Part shown: positions 59,044-64,000 of the stretch, one piece after another
How the letters are laid out: every line of letters begins with the position of its first letter
Numbering within the stretch: position 1 is the first letter of the stretch
Origin: Antilocapra americana
Lineage: Eukaryota > Chordata > Mammalia > Artiodactyla > Antilocapridae
Assembly: GCA_007570785.1 (NCBI GenBank)
Contig: ML662449.1
Location: 15,088,491-15,152,490, forward strand
Length of the DNA: 64,000 bases
Direction of reading: 5' to 3'
Program-made: the position numbers and the translations under genes
The notes under the pieces: model-generated
Seen by the model: only the letters and a program-made list of their open reading frames with translations
Database searches by the model: none
What the model was told of the DNA's origin: nothing

Positions 59044-60092
59044 TATGAACCGTGAACTTCCAGATGTTCAAGCTGGTTTTAGAAAAGGCAGAGGAACAAG
59101 AGATCATATCGCCAACATCCAATGGATCATCAAAGAAGCAAGAGAGTTCCAGAAAAACATCTATTTATGCTTTTTTGACTATGCCAAAGCCTTTGACTGT
59201 GTGGATCACAATAAACTGTGGAAAATTCTGAAAGAGATGGGAATACCAGACCACCTGACCTGCCTCTTGAGAAACCTGTATGCAGCACAGGAAGCAACAG
59301 TTAGAACTGGACATGGAACAACAGACTGGTTCCAAATAGGAAAAGGAGTATGTCAAAGCTGTATATTGTCACCTTGCTTATTTAACGTATATGCAGAGTA
59401 CATCATGAGAAACATTGGGCTGGATGAAGCACAAGCTGGAATCAAGATTGCCAGGAGAAATATCAATAACCTCAGATATGCAGATGACACCACCCTTATG
59501 GCAGAAAGTGAAGAGGAACTAAAGAGCCTCTTGATGAAAGTGAAAGAGAGTGAAAAAGTTGGCTTAAAGCTCAACATTCAGAAAATGAAGATCATGGCAT
59601 CTGGTCCCATCACTTCATGGCAAATAGATGGGGAAACAGTGGAAACACATGTATACCCATGGTGGATTCATGTCAATGTGTGGCAATACCAATACAATAA
59701 TGTAAAGAAAAAATAAATAAATTAAAAAGTAAAATTAAAAAAACAAACAAACAGTGGCTGACTTCATTTTTCTGGGCTCCAAAATCACTGCAGATGGTGA
59801 TTAGAGCCATAAAATTAAAATACACTTACTCCTTGGAAGGAAAATTATGACCAACCTAGACAGCATATTAAAAAGCGGAGACATTACTTTGTTAACAAAG
59901 GTCTGTCTAGTCAAGGCTATGGTTTTTCCAGTGGTCATGTATGGATGTGAGAGTTGGACTATAAAGAAAGCTGAGCACTGAAGAATTGATGCTTTTGAAG
60001 TGTGGTGTTGGAGAAGACTCTTGAGAGTCCCTTGGACTGCAAGGAGATCCAACCATTCCATCCTAAAGGAAATCAGTCCTGTATATTCATTG
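59044..60092 (+). mobile_element. BovB LINE missing its 3' end
   Basis: It starts at 'aaccgtgaacttccagatgt' and has one open frame from 59045 to 59716 covering most of the reverse transcriptase with an intact Y-A-D-D ('NLRYADDTTLMAES'). A 104-bp L1 tail at 59649 interrupts it; the BovB resumes at 59753 and stops in 'aatcagtcctgtatattcat', about 200 bp short of the usual 3' end. Loss of the 3' end cannot be explained by normal 5' truncation, so a deletion or rearrangement followed. Confidence 0.88.
59649..59752 (+). mobile_element. Very short L1 LINE 3' tail inserted in BovB
   Basis: The sequence 'catgtatacccatggtggat' through 'aatacaataatgtaaagaaa' matches the extreme L1 3' UTR at 37.21-37.30 kb and ends in an A-rich tail with AAAC units. 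It separates BovB sequence that is contiguous in other copies ('gtggaaaca' and 'gtggctgac'). The target duplication is short or obscured by the tail. Confidence 0.85.
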
Positions 60093-60127
60093 AGTATAGG
60101 GTTTTACACATGATCAAGTAACAGGGA

Positions 60128-60466
60128 AATTCCCTGGTGGCACAGTGGATAAGAATTTGCCTGTCAATGCAGGAGACATGAGTTCAATCCCTGGTCTGGG
60201 AAGATTCCACATGCTGTGGTGCAACTAAACTAAGCTTGTGCACCACAACTACTGATCCTGAGCCGGCAAGCCACAACAACTGAGTCTGCAAGCTGCAGCT
60301 TCTAAAGTCCATGATGGCTGAGTCTGTGCTCTGCAACAAGAGAAGCTACTGCAATGAGAAGCCTGTGCACCACAGTGAAGAGTAGATCCTTCTTGCCACA
60401 ATTAGTGAAAGCCTATGAGCAGCAACAAAGACCCAGTGCAATCAAAAATAAATAAATAAATAAAAA
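60128..60466 (+). mobile_element. CHR-type SINE, full length
   Basis: Head 'gaaattccctggtggcacag', 'gcaggagacatgagttcaat', body 'gtgcaccacaactactgatc', 'caacaagagaagctactgca', end 'cagtgcaatcaaaaataaat' with an (AAAT)n tail (60448-60465). It is the same family as 50038. Confidence 0.88.
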
Positions 60467-60577
60467 GAAGCTGTCAAGGTAGCCCACTTTCACCACTCCT
60501 AGTACTGCAAAGTTCTAGCCAGACCATTTAGGTAACAAAGAGAAATACAACTCATCCAAATAAAAAAGGAAGTAATA

Positions 60578-61837
60578 TTGGGTTGGCCAAAAATTTCCTT
60601 TGGCTTTTAAGTAAAGAGAGACACATTTTTCATTTTCAAAAAGGAACTTTGTAAATACCATGTTCACCATTGTGTTCTACTACCTTCTGTCATATTTCAG
60701 ACAACTTAATAATTCCATCTTCCAAAAATGTTTTGTCATTTTGAGCAAAGAACTGTTCCACGTGCCTTTTACAGTCTTCCAGGAAACTAAAATTTTTTCC
60801 ACTAAGGAAATTTTGTAAAGACTTAAGTAAATGGAAATCTGAAGATGTAATATCTGGTGAATGTGGAGAATGAATCAGAACTTCCCAACCAAGCTGTAAC
60901 AGTTTTTGCCTGGTCATCAAAGAAACATGTGGTCTTGTATTATCCTAATGCTTTTTCTATTGACTAATTCAAGATGCTTTTTCTTGCACGGTGTTTTCAC
61001 TTGTCTAATTAAGAGCAATGTTTGTTGGAATTGTTTGATTTTCTGGAAGGAGTTCATAATAGATGACTCCCTTCCAGTGCCACCATATACAAAACAACAT
61101 CTTCTTTGGATGAAGACCAGCTTTTTGTGCGGTTGGTGGTTGGTCATTTCACTTGCCCCACGATCTCTTCTGTTCCACATTATTGTACAGTATCCACTTT
61201 TCATCACCTGTTTTAAAAATGAAAACATATTCATTATGCTTCATTATGGAGAGAATTACACGTGGAAATACAATAAAGAAGGTTTTCTCAGTTAACCTAT
61301 GTGAAAAACCCAAACATCAAATTGATGAACCTAACCAAACCGGTGCAAATGGCTTTCAGTCCTTGATTTGGATATTTTGAGTATGTTGGTTATCTCCTTC
61401 ATGGTATAGTGTTGATTGTTCTCAGTTAATGTCTTGATTTGATCACTTTCAACTTCAACTTGTCTATCTGACCTTGGAGCATCATCCAGTGAGAAATCTC
61501 CAGCATGAAACTTCACAAACCATTTTTGACTCATTTGATCAATCACAGCACCTTCTCTATACACTGCACATTTTTTTTTTTGCGTTTCAGTTGTGTTTTT
61601 ACCTTTCTTGAAATAATAAGTCATAATATGCTGAAAATGCTGCTTTTCCTTCCATCTTCAATATTAAAATGGTTACATAAAAATTCACCAATTTTGATAC
61701 ATTTTTAATGCATGCTGATGTGACACCTGATATGGCAATACAATCTAACAAAATTGTTTCAAATGAAGTTGAACACAACTAAGCACTACTATTTCATGTT
61801 ACTGAAAAAAACCAAACAAATCTGTTGGCCAACCTGA
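60578..61837 (-). mobile_element. Mariner-family DNA transposon
   Basis: 1260 bp with terminal inverted repeats: left 'ttgggttggccaaaaatttc', and the right end reads on the other strand 'tcaggttggccaacagattt'. TA lies just outside both ends (60576-60577 and 61838-61839), the mariner target duplication. The size and transposase fit a full-length bovid-type mariner. It sits in the ORF2 of an ancient L1, which reads through when the transposon is removed, so both insertion boundaries are exact. Confidence 0.95.
60630..61624 (-). pseudogene. Mariner transposase (broken, catalytic residues readable)
   Basis: It starts at the ATG at 61624 ('MTYYFKKGKN'). The N-terminal DNA-binding part stays open to 61331. 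The first catalytic aspartate is in 'GDEKW' (GAT at 61205-61203), the second in 'DNTRPH' (GAT at 60944-60942) and the third in 'SPDITSSDFH', 34 residues further on. This D,D34D spacing defines the mariner group. Frameshifts separate the three blocks and a TGA replaces a tryptophan codon in the C-terminal tail near 60688. The protein cut and joined DNA at TA sites. This copy is inactive. Confidence 0.88.
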
Positions 61838-62611
61838 TATTTGACTGCAAATGATACAATCTCATATATATAAAACCCTAAAGATTCCATCAAAAAATAC
61901 CCTGATGGAAGTAATAAGATAAATGTCAACAAAGTAGCAGAGTACAAAGTCAACATATACACACACATGCAATTCTAACTATACACCAACAATAAACAAT
62001 ATGAAAAGGAAATTATGAAAATTATTTAATTTGCAACAGCATCAGAAACAGTGAAACATTTAGGATAAACTTAGCCAAGAAAGTGAAATACTTGTACAAT
62101 GAATATTAGAAAACATCATTGAAAGAAATTAAATAAGGCATAAATAAATGGAATATATTCCCTGTTCATGAAATAGAAGGCAATATTGTTAAGCTGCTAA
62201 TACTACTCAATGAAATTTATAAAATATATGTAATCCTCATCAAAATTTCAATGTTTTTTAAAAAACATAAAAGACATTCTGAAATCCATGTGAAACCTCA
62301 CAGGAAACTGAACAACCAAATCAACTTTGAGAAGGAAGAATAAAGCTAGAGAACTCATACTTCCTGATTTCCAAATTTACTGCCAAACTAAAACAATTAA
62401 AACTGTGGCACTGGAATAAATGCAGACATACAGAACAATTAAAAACAATAAAAATTCTGAAATAACATATAGTAAAATTGTGTTTTACAAGGGCATCAAG
62501 ACCATTCAACTGGGAAAGGATAGTCTTTTCAAGACATAGTACAAGGAAAATTGGACACTCACATGAAAAAAAAATGAAATTGGACTTTCACTTAACACCA
62601 TATGGAAAACT

Positions 62612-64000
62612 AATTTTTTTTTATTATTTTTTTTTATTATTGTTTTTGCCATACATTGTCATGATATCACCATGGGTTTACATATGCTTCCCCTCCGGAT
62701 CCCCCCTCCCTCCTCCCTCCCCCCCGGGAAATCTCGCTGCACCAGTCCCGAGCATCAATCCTGGGCTGGCGATTGATTAGACACATGACAATTAACATGC
62801 TTCAATGCCCTTCTCCCATATCATCCCACCCTTACCCTCATCCACAAAGTCCACGAGTCTAGTCTATACATCTGCGTTCCTTTTGTTGTCTCCCATGTTG
62901 GGTTCTGGTTACTGTCTTTCTAAATTCCATATATATGTGTTAATATACTGTATTGTTGTTTTTGCTTCTGGCTTACTTCACTCTGGATAATGGGCTCCAG
63001 TTTCGTCCATCTGAGTAGAATTGCTTCAAATGAATTTTTTTTTACTGCTGAGTAATATTCCATTGTGTATATGTACCACAGCTTTCTTATCCATTCATCA
63101 GTTGATGGGCATCTAGGTTGTTTCCATGTCTTAGCTATTGTAAACAATGCAGCGATGAACATTGGGGTACACGTGGCTCTTTCAATTCTGGTTTCCTTGG
63201 TGTATATGCCCAGCAGTGGGATTGCCGGGTCATATGGCAGGTCTATTTGCAGCTTTTTAAGGAACCTCCACACTGTTTTCCATAGTGGCTGTACTAGTTT
63301 GCATTCCCACCAACAGTGTAAGAGGGTTCCCTTTTCTCCACATCCTCTCCAGCATTTATTGCTTGTAGACTTTTGGATGGCAGCCATTCTGACTGGTGTA
63401 AAGTGGTACCTCATTGTGGTTTTGATTTGCATTTCTCTGATAATGAGTGATGTTGAGCATCTTTTCATGTGTTTGTTAGCCATTTTTATATCTTCTTTGG
63501 AGAAATGTCTGTTAAGTTCTTTGGCCCACTTTTTAATTGGGTTGTTTATTTTTCTAGAATGGAGCTGCAGGAGTTGTTTGCATGTTTTTGAGATTAATTG
63601 TTTGTCTGTTGCTTCATTGGTTATTATTTTCTCCCATTCTGAAGGCTGTCTTTTCACCTTGCTTATAGTTTCCTTTGTTGTGCAAAAGCTTTTAATTTTA
63701 ATTAGGTCCCATTTGTTTATTCGTGTTTTTATTTCCAATATTCTGGGAGGTGGGTCATGGAGTATCCCGCTTTGGATTATAGCAGAGAGTGTTTTGCCTA
63801 TGTTATCCTCTAGGAGTTTTATAGTTTCTGGTCTTATGCTTAGATCTTTAATCCATTTTGAGTTTATCTTTGTGTATGGTGTTAGAAAGTGATCTAGTTT
63901 CATTCTTTTACAAGTGGCTGTCCAGTTTTCCCAGCACCACTTGTTAAAGAGGTTGTCTTTTCTCCATTGTATTTCTTGGCTCCTTTGTCAAAGATAAGGT
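62612..64000 (-). mobile_element. L1 LINE (bovine-type), 3' part, continues past the window
   Basis: T-rich tail at 62612-62645, then antisense 3' UTR ('gtttttgccatacattgtca', the C-rich 62700-62730 block) and ORF2 in antisense to the window end. It is far less decayed than the L1 at 43.9 kb. The plus-strand frame 63065-63892 is its shadow. The 5' end lies beyond base 64000. Confidence 0.93.
62920..63903 (-). pseudogene. L1 ORF2 C-terminal region, long open frame
   Basis: 327 codons stay open from 63903 to the stop, including '[20 protein letters not shown]' and the cysteine-rich CX3CX7HX4C element ('[14 protein letters not shown]' then 'WWEC'). The ATG is only an internal methionine: the frame continues upstream to about 63972. 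There, compared with the L1 copy at 49.04 kb ('aagaacatacaa' against 'aagaaatacaa'), one base is missing and the frame is lost. A conserved end of ORF2p, which lies beyond the reverse transcriptase. Confidence 0.85.

Larger units (their letters stand above)
58140..62611 (+). mobile_element. Ancient mammalian L1 LINE, host of three later insertions
   Basis: A decayed sense L1: pre-ORF2 sequence ('gaggaagcatagacattgga', 58347), then ORF2 pieces such as 'tgatagaccatatgttaggc' (58519), 'aaatcacaagggaaatttag' (58690), 'cactcctagtactgcaaagt' (60494) and, after the mariner, 'tttgactgcaaatgatacaa' (61840), the former catalytic region. The ORF2 order is continuous when BovB (59044), CHR SINE (60128) and mariner (60578) are removed. 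It ends at the younger L1 at 62612. Confidence 0.65.

Noticed and set aside
59045..59716. A 223-codon open frame that could be taken for a host reverse transcriptase gene
   Set aside because: It is the reverse transcriptase part of a BovB copy. Its last codons run into an inserted L1 tail and there is no start context, exon structure or upstream domain.
60690..61624. Transposase considered as a domesticated host protein
   Set aside because: The frame is split by frameshifts and a TGA, and both inverted repeats are still present, so it is a dead transposon and not a captured gene.
63065..63892. A 275-codon plus-strand frame
   Set aside because: It is the antisense of L1 ORF2. Leucine- and serine-rich shadow frames of this kind appear opposite every L1 and BovB copy here.

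Overview
The window looks like ruminant (pecoran, most likely bovid) nuclear DNA with no host gene that I can support. The assignment rests on the repeats: many BovB (RTE-type) LINE copies, tRNA-derived Bov-tA/BOV-A2 SINEs, CHR-type cetartiodactyl SINEs, bovine-type L1, a bovid-type mariner and old mammalian MIR and L1 remnants. Nearly every longer open reading frame is a piece of a retrotransposon protein or its antisense shadow. I saw no rRNA, true tRNA gene, CRISPR array or operon.

Layout. 1-6.7 kb: AT-rich DNA with MIR remnants, several 5'-truncated BovB copies and an L1 3' end. 6.76-15.50 kb: a decayed class-I endogenous retrovirus on the minus strand, bounded by two diverged LTRs of about 495 bp with a 4-bp target duplication (TGTA), a primer-binding-site-like stretch just inside the 5' LTR and a 54-bp tandem repeat in the leader; SINEs and a BovB have landed in it. 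16.8-27.9 kb: more BovB and SINEs, including one nearly full-length BovB (20.9-23.9 kb) with both endonuclease and reverse transcriptase regions. 28-43 kb: T-rich ancient L1-like DNA, a BOV-A2 dimer with a perfect target duplication, two more BovB, a young-type L1 3' end and long unannotated AT-rich stretches.

43.9-50.6 kb: an old but nearly full-length L1 on the plus strand, with a GC-rich 5' UTR made of two roughly 390-bp monomers, the C-terminal part of ORF1 and a broken ORF2 interrupted by SINEs. 50.6-53.1 kb: three BovB pieces on the minus strand, one flanked by 57-58 bp direct repeats. 55.3-56.3 kb: a probable solitary LTR. 57.6-58.0 kb: a small twin-primed (5'-inverted) L1. 58.1-62.6 kb: an ancient L1 that hosts a BovB (itself carrying a tiny L1 tail), a CHR SINE and a mariner whose three catalytic aspartates can all be read. 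62.6-64 kb: the 3' part of a bovine-type L1 that runs out of the window.

Nothing here forms a pathway. The working relations are between mobile elements: L1-type enzymes are thought to move CHR-type SINEs, and BovB-type enzymes are thought to move Bov-tA/BOV-A2 SINEs, whose tails resemble the BovB 3' end. The value of the window is in its layered insertion history rather than in a new gene system. Element boundaries are by eye and usually good to about 5-20 bp.
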